DNA of 64,000 bases. Origin: Utricularia gibba (lineage: Eukaryota > Streptophyta > Magnoliopsida > Lamiales > Lentibulariaceae). The position numbers were made by a program, and so were the translations under genes. Shown here in pieces: positions 12,388 through 24,339 of the stretch (the stretch's first letter is position 1; each line of letters opens with the position of its first letter). Location of the stretch: the NCBI GenBank assembly GCA_002189035.1, contig NEEC01000015.1:744001-808000 (forward strand). Direction: 5' to 3'. The notes beneath the pieces are model-generated. The model had not been told where the DNA came from, did no database searches, and worked only from the letters and a program-made list of their open reading frames with translations.

Positions 12388-13812
12388 TCACTGAGATCCT
12401 CTTCATTTTTCTGCATATTACTGCTTCATACGCAAACCTGATGCATTGCGACTCACTGATTCATTACAGTTTGTGTCCAGTTCTTTTTCTTTTTCTTGTT
12501 TTTTTTTTTCTAATTATTGCAACTATTTATTGTCGTTAATAAAATTATTTATTTTTTCCATCTTAATTAAATTCAGTTTTGAATTATAATAAGGGATTTT
12601 TATTACAATAATTACCAAATAAGATTTATTAAAATCATCCTTGCACTTTTAGACTATGTTTTGACTTTTGCATACACTTGCAAAATAAAATTTCCAAAAT
12701 GAGAATAAAAACGAAAATTGAGTTTGATGTCAAATGAAAAAACATGTTTTGCTAAAAAATAAAAAAATAAGTTATAATAATATTAGATTTTTACATATTT
12801 TGTATATTTAAATAAAAAAACAGAATTTAAACGAATAAAAATTTTAAATTAATATAAAATATCAACTTTAATTTTAGTAACATATTAAAATATATACATC
12901 TAATAAAAGATAGCTATACATTTTGTATTTAAATTTTCAACTTGTTTCATATCATAACATCATCATGTCTCTACAAATCTTATTTTGAAACATCTTTATA
13001 AAAATGTCAGTTATCATTTTCAAACCTGCAATAAAAATAAAATGTTTCATTTATTCTCATTTTATGCAATATATAATATGGATAATTATAATTCTAATTA
13101 TTCATAATTAATTTTGAAATGTTGATACACAAAAATGAGGATGTTAGACTCATTCTCCATTCTATTTTATTTGCAGATTTATTAACCTCCAGAGAAAAAA
13201 TGTAAATGAAATAAAATAAATAAAAAATGAGCGAACATTGATGAGGCGGGGACCAGCCTTGTGAAAAGATTAATGGAGGGCTGAAGGCGACACTTGCTTC
13301 TTCCCTGCGATGTCCATTTCATTTTTTCAAGGAGCCAGCGGTCACCACCCACCCGTGGTAAAAACTGTCGGTTAAATCTTCTTCAGTGGGCTGTTAATTC
13401 TCTGGAGAGGCACATCGGACGCCTCTCTCAGGGAACATATTGCCGAAAGCTACGGTTTATGACATACGAGGATGGTACCACGGCTGTTTGGGGTAAGAAT
13501 CCGACCGACCAACTTCCACTCGCCTTCTGAAACACACTGTTTTTTTAATAATGTCTCTCGTGGTTATCCTCGTTTCATGCTTATCTCAGGAGACCATGAA
13601 GGTAATAAAAAGCTTCTGCGAAATGGGGTTCACTGATAATACTACTACTACTGCCAGAAGGGTTTTTTATTGACCTTTTAATGTTCTGTGCATTAGTTGC
13701 CAGCATCGCCAACCACACTAATAAATATTCACTGCAGTTCCCACAGGGAGACTCATCCAGACAGCAGCAGAGGTACGCATGGATGACGCCCCCCTGCCCC
13801 GCACATATCCTT
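12388..13812. other. Intergenic, AT-rich
   Basis: This is the 3' region shared by convergent UROD (+) and WEB (-) genes. 12480-13200 is very AT-rich. 13250-13800 has more balanced composition and probably includes 3' untranslated sequence of the WEB gene. A 78-codon ORF at 13294-13530 has no recognisable domain and is not called. Confidence 0.5.
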
Positions 13813-15142
13813 TCATGGCCTACCCTTGGAAGAGGATGACGCCCTTTTGATGCTTCCCTCTGAGTAAAGAGGATTTGAGAATAATCCAGAGTGGCTCCTA
13901 GGAACCACCACTTGCTTCTCGACGCTTGCCCTTGAGAGGTTGAGGATGAGTTTACATGGCTCCTTCAGTCTCTGGCTGAGAGAAAGGTGCTGATGTTCCT
14001 CTTTGGGGTATTTCAGCAAACGCTTCTTCATCACCTGATCATCATCCTGCGACGTGTGGCTGAGCTTTCTGGTGAGTATGGCTCCGATGGAAACCGCCCG
14101 GCTCTCCTTTTTCAACTCCGAACCGGTGTTCTGTCGACGCCCAGACCGGGAATTCCTGTATTGCTTGTGTTTATTGGGTTGGTGGTTTTCAGCTCGTGGA
14201 CCATTCTCCCCATGTGTCCTTCTGCGATAGTAAATGCCCCTGTCTGGCTCTTGCAACCCTGGTTTTGCCTCGTGGCCTTTCACATATCCATTCCCATGAA
14301 CTTCTTGAGTTCGCCCAATGATGGTTTTGTCAATGAACTTGATTACCCCATCCGGGTTCTGAAGTGGGTCACTTGTGTTGTCAGGGGCGAACGCACATTT
14401 TCTCTCCGCTACAGCTATGGCTTCAACAGCTTTTGCGGCTTCTTCCATCTTCTTAGCTGCATTCAGTCTCATCTCTGCTATAATGATGCTGTTTTTGGTC
14501 CTTTCGATCTCTCTAATCGCCTTGCTCACTTCATATCTGGAAGCATCTTTCATCTTCTTCAACTGCTCTGAATCCACATTCGTAACCACCAGTTCTCTGT
14601 CTTCCACTTGCTGCTGCTGCTGCTGAAGCTCATCTATTCTCATTTTCTTGTTCAGCGATTCTAATGACGATTGAATTATCGAAAGAGCAAGTGAAGCCCT
14701 ATTGAAACTGGACTGCGTACGCATCAGTTCTGCAAGCATGGCTCCAGTGCAAAATGCAGGATGATGATCCACCAGAGAAGATGATGAGGCCGCCATGAAA
14801 TCAGCTTTCAATCCTTGAACAAATTTCTTTGTTGCCTCAAGTTGGTTCAAGACATTCATTGTCTCCTGTTCTTTTCTTACGAGATCTCTCTCCAACTGCT
14901 CCACTTGCTCCAGCATTTTCCCCACATCAAAGCTCTCCCTTTCGCGCTGCAAAAATGTTTCTCTCAATGCAGAAAAACCAGAGAAATGCAGTAGCATGAA
15001 AGAAAAAACTCACATGCCGTAAATGCATCATGTTGCTGCCTAATTGATCCATGGGCTTCTCTGATACAATTTCCAGTCCATAATCCAGCAGTGTCTTGGT
15101 TTCTGTAACTGTTGAGAAAGAATCCGTAGGTTCATCAGCCAT
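13813..15142 (-). CDS. WEB-family coiled-coil protein
   Basis: Two exons, 15014-15142 and 13813-14946, give 420 aa. The start MADEPTDSFSTVTETKTLLDYG and the heptad-rich region from about residue 44 to 220 (KMLEQVEQLERDLVRKEQET, ...QLKKMKDASRYEVSKAIRE) are typical of the plant WEB (weak chloroplast movement under blue light) family, DUF827. Some members act on chloroplast photorelocation; the role of this short member is unknown. A Gln run (QQQQQQ) sits mid-coil, and the C-terminal 180 residues are basic, Ser/Arg-rich and probably disordered. The relative in Arabidopsis is At2g40480, next to HEME2 there as here. It is convergent with UROD. Confidence 0.85.
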
Positions 15143-17560
15143 GAAAGGCTATGCTGATCTCAAAGCTTGCACAGGTGAAAGATGGGATTCCGAAAACAGA
15201 ATGTGGGATGATGATATAGTAACAAAGATAAGAAATCAGACTCATAGGGACCCTAGGGACTGGACCAAAGTGAAAGGCACACTATAGAGTATCCTCCTAG
15301 CATCAGAATCAAAACAATAAATAATAACAGTAAACAAATGTCAAGCAAATGAGATGGAATCTGCTCAACGGTTAGTTGAAGTAGCAATCAGTCTGCTGGA
15401 GAAGGAAAAGGAGACTCGCGGAACCCAGAGACATTGAGATCTTGCAATCAAACCAACCCCTTATACCGTAACATGCAAAGGGTCCCCCCTCATTTATTTT
15501 AGTCCCCATCGCAGGTTGGCATACAGACCATGGTAAATTTTAAACCCAAAGATACGGAGAAGAAGTTATTCAAGAAAAAGCAAATTGAGACAGTGAATCT
15601 TTTGCATTTTTACCACGTTGGGGAATATCATATCACCTCAAAAAAGCCATGCTGCAATGCTCTAGGTGTTGAAACACACCAGAGTCCATTATTCGTCTCA
15701 AGAGAGCTGCAATGTACATGCGTAGATGGTAATGTACCGGCCATGGAGCTAGACAGAGTATCAGTTGAAAACCGTATAGTTGAATCACAGTTGAATCCCC
15801 ATGGACTTGGAATAGAAGGCCAATCTGGTCCCTATTTCATAAAGAGTGAGATATTTGAATGAAAAGTACCAACGAACTCAGCCACATTCTGATCTTTAAT
15901 CTTCGTTCAAATATGCACTGTTTCTGCTGTTGAACAAAATCTCAAGGCAATCAATGGTGCTTTCCATTTTGGCGTAACTCTTCTGCAAAAGTTACCACTA
16001 TGTTCATAGTATCACACAAGAAAATCAAAAGGTTGGATGTTTAAGACTCCGTTGCTTGTAGTGTTTTTTGCTTGAACTTCCATCATTCACTAAAAAAACT
16101 GGTAAATAAATCAGAAAGCACTTGCAGTTTGCAGACACCATGTGCATCACCAGCTACCAGTATATAATGAAAACAAATCCAAGTTGGAATACCACATTCA
16201 TGTGAGATGCACACAATAAAAACCAACACTTTCGAATGTATTATCTTATTCGTACCTCTCCTTGATTATCGAGAAAAAACTAGAAAAACACCAAATAAAC
16301 GACAGAAAGCACTCCTACACCCACAGTTCTTGAAGTACATAGAGCATGCTGGCTTTTGAACTTGTAGAATTTTATGGAAGATTTAATTGCAGATCAACTT
16401 CATCATTCATGAAGGACAAGAAGCATTAAATGAATATAAACACAAATCAAGACTAGTTGCAAACGAACAGGGGACATTACGGTGGCTTATGCTATAAGAA
16501 TGTTGGTGCTATTTCTGAAAGATAAACTAGAAGCCAATGGAATATTAGTAAATGTGAGAGCTACTTGCGGAGGAAAAAAAAGGAATATGGCACCACACAT
16601 TGGCTCATGAGAATATTTTGAAACTGGACCAACATTTATGAACACTAACTCTGAGACATCTGTAAAAGAATTATTCAACTACACTTGAATTCTTGGTCCT
16701 CATCACAGTGCGACCATTTCAAGATCCAATGGCGCCGTTCCTCTTCTTCCTATAATAATTGCTTTTCTTGCAGATCTGGGCCATGCATAAACTCCTAGGA
16801 ATTCGAAAAGAATTTAAAGGGAAGCACAAGTAACGAGAGAAAAAACGGTTCTTTTCAAGAGCAATCAAGAACAGCCCAAGTAATAGCCAAAGCATTGAAT
16901 GAAGATCAGAAATAACTCCAGACCATCCGGTGCCCCGCATGCTGATCGATCAAAGCGGCTCATCCGATATGGTAACGCGTGGAGCCGCAGAAGGGAGTAA
17001 ACAATGGAAGTATGGGAGCACAAACAATTAAGTTATCAGATGAATGATACAGAAGCGGTTGCCTGAAATTATTAGTCACATCTGGCGAGACTTTCCGCAT
17101 ATCCATGTCATCAAAATCATGTCTAATCAACCTCGATTCCAGCACCCGACCTTGGACTCGATCTGAGACATAGGCAACGAAAAATATACACAATCCTGAC
17201 CGGCCACCAAATATCCCAAGATTATTGCCCACTGTACACCCTCCATAAGAACATGCACTGAAACGCCTAAATACTGAACGAAGAGAAATGAAGAAACAAT
17301 GTAGATGACACTCATTTCATAAATCAGAACACAACTTCCATTATCGGGAACGACGACGGCCGTCTCGTAGATTCAAATTATTCATCATCACATCTGGCAA
17401 GGGGTTTCCACATTGCATTGCATCCTCTCAACAAATCCAGGTCTAATCAACCTAGATTCCAGGATCGGATCCTCAACTCGATCCCAGACTCACGCTTAGT
17501 TCCAAGTTACCTCCATATTCGCAACAAATGTAGGTCTAGTTTGGTAGCCAGCCGTACTTA
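15143..17560. other. Upstream region of WEB gene, no gene recognised
   Basis: About 2.4 kb of moderate GC content with only short unsupported ORFs. A GT-rich leader with possible introns is likely near 15150-15500. A diverged direct repeat of about 90 bp is seen between 17080-17170 and 17385-17490 (shared core TCTAATCAACCT.GATTCCAG). I see no conserved protein or structural RNA. Confidence 0.4.
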
Positions 17561-17889
17561 AGTAGTGTTTAAATGTATTTGTTATTAAATAAAAGCATAT
17601 AATAATAATATGTGATATAGGAACATGTGTTTGGTGGAAAGGTATTTTTGTTTAACAAAAAACATGTGTTAAAATTTTATAAATAAATAACATAAAATAT
17701 CAATTTGATTTACAAATCTTGAATTTTTTTTATTTTTAATTTGAAGCACCACAAAGATAGATTTGTAGTAAGTAATCTTTTTATTTTTAATTTCAAGCAC
17801 TGGAAAAATGTAGATATATGGTATCTTGAATTTTGAAATTTTTTCTCCCTAGCATTTCTTCTAAAAACTATGGATTTTATTCTATAAAT

Positions 17890-18905
17890 CAGTTAGCAAA
17901 CACGAAACACCTATGTTGAATATAAATCTAATTCAAGTTAGATCAACTCGGCCCACTTTAAGGCCCACTGTGCCAAACGAAAATCGAAATGCAAAGGCCC
18001 AACTCACACTACGTCTTAACAAATGGGCCACATCAGGTGAGAGCCCATATTTCAACGCCAGGCGGCAGCCCATGCGCAACTTGGTCGTGAGGAATTATGT
18101 AAGAATTAAGACGAAATATTATTTTAACAATTATATTTGCGTTTGACTCTTGTACATATAAAATATTATAAGTGTTTTTCATATATTAATTATTACATGT
18201 ATAATTTATGAAGTATATTTAAAAATGAAAACAAAGCGAAGTAAAAATTCAAACGGGTATTTATGAGTATATGCTATTTTTCGATGATTTAGAAAATCTG
18301 ATTATTTGTATTTTCGCTCTCACACATTAATACAAAAAAATTGTACTAAAATCATCATTTTCTCACATATATTTAACAGATGGTCAGATTTATAAATTAC
18401 TCATTCTTTTATTATTATATTCTTTCTCATATATTATATCAATAATTATTATTTTTGTCTTTTGCTTTTAGTATTTATATTTAGCAATCTTGTATTCTCT
18501 CAATTATTTGTCATTAATTAAAATTAAAAGAAAATCAATTTACCAAATTCTGATAATAATATTATCGAAAGCAACATTCATCCACTTATTTAAGCGACTT
18601 GACTCAAAGAATGATTAAAATTACCAATGCTCCAAAGCATATTGGAACTAATCGAATTACTCTGTTCCTCTTGTAGTAGCAATACAAGTGTAGATTATTC
18701 TCAAGTCCTTTGGACTCGGATGGAAGCATCAAAAAGGCATCATCATCCTCTTCTTAGGATGGATGATGGTCGACCTTCACATCATCTACAATTAGTTTAT
18801 CAAATTCGATATTATTATGACGAAATAATTTCAATTATCTCAATTTTTTTCAGGTATCCAGGAAACATTATTTGAGAATTGTTGTATATATTGTGCTTGT
18901 TGGGC
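17890..18905 (+). repeat. Segmental repeat, copy 1 (upstream flank of a RING pair)
   Basis: This block is repeated in the same orientation at 21430-22400 and, shorter and more diverged, at 23330-24000. Shared marks in order: CCCAACTCACACTA, AACAAATGGGC, GAGCCCATATTTCAACGC, CATATAAAATATTATAAGT, TTATTTAAGnGACTT and AAAGCAnATTGGAACTAAT. Each copy is followed by an inverted RING pair, so the duplicated unit is larger than the flank alone. Confidence 0.75.
18585..18600 (+). promoter_or_regulatory. TTATTTAAG-type TATA element, copy 1
   Basis: Sequence CTTATTTAAGCGACTT, preceded by ATTCATCCA. The same block recurs left of five other RING loci, always on the + strand. The spacing and conservation suggest a core promoter reading toward the antisense arm of the pair at 18.88-20.17 kb. 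No transcript evidence is available. Confidence 0.45.
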
Positions 18906-19127
18906 TCTTGTTGGTCTTTATGAGGTGCTGGTGGTAGCTGTTTCAACATAATATTTTGTCTGAGCAATCCTCACAAATATTTTCAAAAAAGAATTTTCTT
19001 AAATGCAAAACAAAACAAAATTATAGTACCGAAATTATTGGAGCCCTATGGGGCAATTGAACACCTCCATATTCACCCATTTGTATTCAGTCATTTTTAT
19101 GATGTAAGTTTTTTATTTCATCATCCA
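18880..19127 (-). pseudogene. SINA-like RING minigene, decayed (left member of pair)
   Basis: Read on the minus strand, the start MTEYKWVNMEVFNCPI matches the + copy at 19884 (MPEYKWVNMDVFSCPI), then a stop and loss of the second zinc pair follow. The TATA at 19131-19141 (CTATATAAGA on the minus strand) and the GCTCCTCCAA block upstream are those of the other copies. The second exon is not recognisable. It stands head to head with the next copy, with about 750 bp between start codons. Confidence 0.65.
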
Positions 19128-19883
19128 TCTTCTTATATAGCGTTGGAGGAGCAGAATCTATGTGTTTTTAATGTTATGGATAAATATTATATTTTAGATT
19201 TATATTTTATGATAATATTTGTGTAGAATTTTGGTATTCTAAAAAAAATCATTAAAGTTCATGGTCCAAGTCCCAAAATGAGTGAAACCCATTTTCCAAA
19301 TATAGATCTTACGTAATTTGTATCTCTTTTGTGTGTGTGTGTTTTTTTTTTTTGTTAAATTCCCTTCTTTGGGGTGAGGAAGATTAAAATTCAAATATGG
19401 GATATCTAGGGATGAAAACTAAGCCCAAGTTCATGGGCCGGTCCGAGCCGGTTCTAGGAAGTATTGGGCTTAGACCTGATCCAAATTTCATTGGGCTTTT
19501 GGCCGAGACCGGCCCAAATTCCATCCATAGTGATATCATTCCGTACCCATCCCTTCACTGCCTTCCTTGCCCTTGAATATTCAAAATTGATATTGCAATA
19601 TTTTTCTAAATTTTTGTGCTATGTGGCAGTAAATTTTGTAATGTACACAATATTGATATTCATTTTTCAAAAATTGTTAGCACATCATAGTGAATTTTGT
19701 AATATGCCTGTTTAAAGTGTAATTACATGAATTTTTATAGAATTATTATCATATGACGGTGCATTTTGTATGTGCTGGAATTAAAGTGTAGCGTTGTTTG
19801 CAAATCACACCTTTTGGTAGTATAGATTTTGCTCCTCCACCACTATATAAGTTGGTGATGAAATCAAAACTTACATATTAAAA

Positions 19884-20168
19884 ATGCCCGAATACAAGTG
19901 GGTGAATATGGATGTCTTCAGCTGCCCTATCTGCCGAAGTGGCCCAATGAGGGCTCCTATCTTTACGGTAGTATTCTTTTTTTTTTTTTTTTTTGAAAAA
20001 TTCTTATTAAAAAACATGGATACTCATGCCCAGTGCAGCGAAGGCCACGTCGTCTGCAACGTGTGCGCATCAAAACTACATCGAAGACCACATCAAATCC
20101 AATTTCGGGTCAGGCTGGCCCATGCCACCTCCCGGATGCCACGTCAGATGAAACGAATGTTCAGTTAA
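19884..20168 (+). pseudogene. SINA-like RING minigene, partial RING
   Basis: TATA CACTATATAAG at 19841-19851, ATG at 19884. Exon 1 is 19884-19967 (28 codons: FSCPICRSGPMRAPIF) and exon 2 is 20034-20168, starting CSEGHVVCNVC, after a T-rich intron. The first Cys pair, the GH and the third Cys pair are present, but the final CxxC is replaced by HRRPHQIQF. The RING cannot be complete. The 72-codon frame itself is open, so it could still be expressed. No SINA/TRAF domain follows. Confidence 0.65.
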
Positions 20169-20419
20169 ATGCAAAGGCCCAGCCCGGTTCATAGAGATCG
20201 TAACAAATGGGCCAGGCCGTACGCACACCCAAATTCCAAAGCCAGATCCAATTCCATATTGCAGTCAACCAATAGGGATGAAAGTTGGGTCCTTACTCGC
20301 CACTTTGACCCTAATTCAAAAGACTTTCGCCAAGTTTCGGGTTTGGATCCGGCTGAAACCGAATTATATATAATAATGATTAATATGTTCTTAATTTGAT
20401 TATACAATGAGTTGGACTG

Positions 20420-21290
20420 GCCCAACGACATAAATTAATAAAACATTTTATAAAATTATTAAAACTAATATACAAATTAATATTATTTAAATAATTTATA
20501 GAAACTAATTTAACATTATTATATGATTCATTAATACGGTGCAAAACACTAACCAAATTTGGCCACACAAATCATTAGTGTTTCACGTATCTTAATTATT
20601 ACATGATATTACATGTATTATTTCACCTATATATTTAAATTCTTAAATAAAGAAGAGTAAAATTGCAAACAAGGGAATGCATCATTACTACGACACAATA
20701 TCTCTTATGTTACTTTCATCACAAATTAAATAGTTGGAGTTTGACGATGACATCTCAAGTTATAATCAACATAAAAAATTTAATTTTCAAGTTTCAAAAT
20801 TGCATTACACTTACTTTAACTCTTTTTTTTTTCAAACAGTTTGTCCATGAACATATAAAATTACGTATTTGACCTTCCATATTTCCAAAAGTTTGACCTC
20901 TAATATTATTATAACGGTATATCATTATAAATAATATCTACAAATATCATGATTATTACCCTTATGCTTTTACTCTTGTCAAACTTAAAAAATGACAATA
21001 CGCGAATGTGATATAATCCTAACAATGGATTTTTATTTGTCGAATTTCATATGTGAAAAACCTTATTATGAATTTTTTTAGATGTAAATCAAAAGGGGCT
21101 CATGCTTGGGTATTCTCTGAATTATTTTGAAAAATTAAAGTGTGTTTTTCGAAATTGTGAAACTTGGGGATTCCAATATTTATATTGATTGAAATTTAAA
21201 GTGTTGCTTTTGCACTTTTCACTAAATTTAAAATAAAGAAGATTATATGCTTTTGCTTATGTTATATGCATGACTCTATAACAGTGAAAT
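20420..21290. other. Intergenic, very AT-rich
   Basis: No ORF with recognisable content, no inverted pair seen. It links copy 1 and copy 2 of the segmental repeat. Confidence 0.5.
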
Positions 21291-21429
21291 CCCAAATTGC
21301 AATGCTAGATCCAGTTCCAACTCGGCCCAGCTCATGCCCAACTCAATCGTGAGATGAAAATCATAGTACCAAATACTATTGTAACCATTCTAGAATTTAT
21401 GCAACACAATAACGCCATCCTTTAAATCA

Positions 21430-22400
21430 GTTAATAAACACGGAACACCTTAGTCGAATACAAATCCAATTCAAGTTTGATCAACCCAGCCCAATTTAAA
21501 CTCTATAACACGTTGCCCCTGCTTTGTATCAAATGAGACCCAAATACAATGGCCCAACTCACACTATACATCTTAAAAATGGGCTAACTCAGTTGCGAGC
21601 CCATATTTCAACGCAAGATCCAGTTCCAACTCGGCCCAGCTCATGCCCAACTCAGTCGTGAGGAATTACATAAGACCAAATATTATTTTAACGATTTTAT
21701 TTTCGTTTGACTGCTTTACATATAAAATATTATAAGTATTTCTCATATGTTAATTATTACATGTATAATTTATGAAATATATTTAAAAATTTAAAACAAA
21801 GCAGAGTAAAAATTCCAACGAGTATTTTATGATTACACATTATTTTTTCGGTGTTTTAGAAATATGATTATTTGGATTTTATTTCTCACACATGAATAAA
21901 AAAAAATTACATTAAATGTCCAATTTTCGCACACATATTATAGTTGGTCAGATTTATAAACATCTCATTCTTTTAATATTATATTTGTAATTCTTTTTTT
22001 TTTTTGTACTTTTGCTTCTGGTAGTTATATTTCGCAATCATATATTCTCTCAAGTATATTTCATTAATTAAAATTAAAAAAAAATCAATTTACAAACTTC
22101 TAATAATAATATTATCGAAAGAAACATTCATCCGCTTATTTAAGGGACTTGAGTGATAGGATGATTAAAATCACTCATGTTCCAAAGCACATTGGAACTA
22201 ATTGAATTACTTTGTTACTCTTGTAGTAGCAATGCAACGTCCTTTGGACCCAGAGGGAAGCAGAAAAATGCATCATCTATAATCAATTTATATTGATATT
22301 ATTATGATGAATTAATTTCAATTATCTCAATTTATGTGAGAAATGAATTTTCAGGTATATTATTATTATGCAATCCTGGAACAATCAATGTTATGGATAA
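21430..22400 (+). repeat. Segmental repeat, copy 2
   Basis: Direct copy of 17890-18905 at a distance of about 3.5 kb, with many substitutions and small indels by eye. It carries its own GAGCCCATATTTCAACGC, CATATAAAATATTATAAGT and TTATTTAAGGGACTT blocks and runs into the inverted RING pair at 22468-22856. Confidence 0.75.
22135..22150 (+). promoter_or_regulatory. TTATTTAAG-type TATA element, copy 2
   Basis: CTTATTTAAGGGACTT, about 320 bp left of the inverted pair at 22468-22856. That pair has a 23-nt loop with no room for an internal promoter, so this is the only promoter-like site seen for it. Confidence 0.45.
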
Positions 22401-22652
22401 ATATTCATAGTTTACGGTTTCAGTCACATGCTCCAGGTTCCGGGTCGCACCAGAGTCGTGTCGACAAAGTGGGCACCTCAGAAATTTGTGTGAGCATACA
22501 ACGTGTCCTTCGTACACTGGGCACGAGTATCCATATTTTTAAATAAGAATTGGTGTTTAATACAAAACAAAACAAAAATATAGTAGCGAAATTAATTCTT
22601 GTACTTCTTGTGAGGCCCTGGCAGCAGCATAGGGGACAGTTGAATACCTTTG
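22332..22652 (-). pseudogene. SINA-like RING minigene, broken (left arm)
   Basis: On the minus strand exon 1 reads VFNCPLCCCQGLTRST and exon 2 YEGHVVCSHKFLRCPLC. The third Cys pair is reduced (CSHK instead of CxxC) and no start codon or TATA remains inside the 23-nt loop. It is a relic kept mainly as one arm of the hairpin. Confidence 0.7.
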
Positions 22653-22856
22653 TATCGCAACAGAGATTGATGAATACAGAGGTGTTCAACTGCCCTATTT
22701 GCTGCTGCCAGGGCCTTACAAGAAGTACAAGAATTGATTTCGCAACTGTATAGTTTATTTTGGGTTTAACAAAATTCTTATTTAAAAATACGGATACTTG
22801 TGTCCACTGTACGGAGGATCACGTTGTCTGTACACAAAAATTATTGAGATGCCAAC
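22468..22856. repeat. RING-derived inverted repeat (hairpin), arms about 185 bp, loop 23 nt
   Basis: Left arm 22468-22652 and right arm 22676-22856 are reverse complements with scattered mismatches and small indels. The right arm encodes MNTEVFNCPICCCQGLTRST (RING exon 1), then intron-like sequence, then a broken exon 2. The left arm, read on the minus strand, encodes the same FNCPLCCCQGLTRST, and further left YEGHVVCSHKFLRCPLCRHD (exon 2, to 22332). Both protein readings are broken. A + transcript would fold into a hairpin of about 390 nt. Confidence 0.85.
22676..22856 (+). pseudogene. SINA-like RING minigene, broken (right arm)
   Basis: MNTEVFNCPICCCQGL opens exon 1. The exon 2 part is degraded (TVYGGSRCLYTK-like) and lacks a readable second half. 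No own promoter. Confidence 0.65.
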
Positions 22857-22904
22857 ACAAATTAAATTAGATTAATATCTGTTGTTTATTCAAAAAAATG
22901 AATG

Positions 22905-23310
22905 CTACATATTATATATATCTTTATCACCTCCCCCACTCTCTCTCTTACTTTTATCAAATATTGATAAAAATATATTAATTAAATAATATGTAAAAAA
23001 GTAATACCTTCATATCAAGTTCAAATAAATTAAATTTATTTTATCATAATCTCATTAGCTAAAAACTCTTGGAACTTAAATATGTATTGTAAGTGTGGGA
23101 TTGGCCAGGCCAGCCTGACCTGAAATTGGATTTGAATCCAAGAGTTTTTAGTTAATGACATTGAACTTAAATAAAATTAATGTGAAGGTATTAATTGTTT
23201 ACGTATTCTTTAATTAATAGAATTTTTATCAATATTTGATGAAGTAAGAGAGAGAGATAGAGAGAGTAGGGGAGATGATAAAAATATATATAATATTTAG
23301 TATTCAATTT
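22905..23310. mobile_element. Palindromic MITE-like element, about 400 bp
   Basis: Two arms of about 170 bp are inverted around 23100. Left: ATGCTACATATTATATATATC... CTCTCTCTCTTACTT.TATCAAATATTGATAAAAAT. Right: the reverse complement, ending near ATATATATAATATTTAGTATTC. The shared AAACTCTTGGAA / TTnnAAGAGTTTTTAG lies near the middle. The centre (GGCCAGCCTGACCTGAAATTGGATTTGA) resembles sequence just after the RING copy at 20090-20130. No coding capacity. I infer a non-autonomous element from its shape; target duplications were not established. Confidence 0.6.
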
Positions 23311-23329
23311 TGTAATAAAAGACCAGTTG

Positions 23330-24000
23330 GGCTTTAAACTCTACAACGCCATCCCCCTGGACTGTGCCCAATGAAAATAATCCCCGTTATATATGAAGAC
23401 CGGACTCAACACATAAGCATCTTGACAAACGGGGCGGGTCAGTGCAAACCCAAATTGCAGCGCCAGATCCAGTTAACTCGGCCCAGCCCATGCCCGAGTT
23501 CGACTGTTGCACAAATAAAATACCTTTAGAATTTATGCAAAATAATTACATCCATAATGCTGATATATTATAAATATTTTTCATATATTAATTAATTATG
23601 AAATATATTTACGGATTTATAAAAAATAAAAATAAAAAGTCAACTGGATATTTACGATTAGCTATGCTTTTGCATTTAGTGATTACAATTCGTAACTCTA
23701 TATTCTTTCTATTACATATGTTTTTTGTCATTAATTGAAATTAAAAGAAAATCAATTACCAAATTTGATAATAATATTATTGAAAGAGATATTCATCCAT
23801 TTATTTAAATGAATTTGTTCCTCTTGTAAATTCACAATCCTTTTGTACTCGGTGGGCAGCACCAAGGGCATCATCATCGTTTCTACCATGGCATCATCTG
23901 CAGTCACTTTACAGAGTTTGATATTATTATGGTGAAGTAATTTCAATTATCTCAATTTATAATAGAAATGAATTTCCAGGTATATTATTATCATCATTTG
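23330..24000 (+). repeat. Segmental repeat, copy 3 (shortened)
   Basis: It shares with copies 1 and 2 the CGGCCCAGCCCATGCCC block, TTCATATATTAATTA, GATAATAATATTATTGAAAG and TTTCAATTATCTCAATTTAT. It leads into the inverted pair at 24031-24275. Confidence 0.65.
23800..23812 (+). promoter_or_regulatory. TTATTTAAA-type TATA element, copy 3
   Basis: TTTATTTAAATGA after ATTCATCCA. This is the most diverged of the six copies, since the GACTT part is changed. About 220 bp left of the 24031-24275 inverted pair. Confidence 0.35.
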
Positions 24001-24030
24001 AACATTATGAGTGTTAATCAGGTGAATACT

Positions 24031-24275
24031 TTTTGTGAGCACTGCATACAGACTACCCGTCCTTCGATACACGTCCACGAGTATAGATATTTCTCAATGA
24101 GAATCTTAATTAATACGAAACAAAATAAATGATACTTTTTACGGAAATGATGGTGGCCAACCATTTGTGTAATATATTTTTGTTTTGTATATAATAAATT
24201 CTCATATAAAAATATCAATACTTGTTGGGGTGTATCGTGGGACGCGTAGTATGTATGCAATGCTTGCTCACAAAA
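24031..24275. repeat. RING-derived inverted repeat (hairpin), arms about 98 bp, loop about 49 nt
   Basis: Left arm 24031-24128 pairs with right arm 24178-24275. The left arm on the minus strand reads SWTCIEGRVVCMQCSQK, the start of RING exon 2 (H changed to R). The right arm has the equivalent frame (CIVGRVVCMQCLLTK). Exon 1 is absent from both, so neither can encode a RING. The TTTTGTATATAATAAATTCT block is repeated once more directly at about 24285-24335. Confidence 0.8.
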
Positions 24276-24339
24276 GGTAATTTAATTTTGTTTTGTATAT
24301 AATAAATTCTTATATAAAAATATTAATACATACTGTTTT

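Noticed and set aside
13987-14571. 194-codon + ORF
   Set aside because: Exact antisense of the WEB coding exon; no domain and no promoter. Shadow frame.
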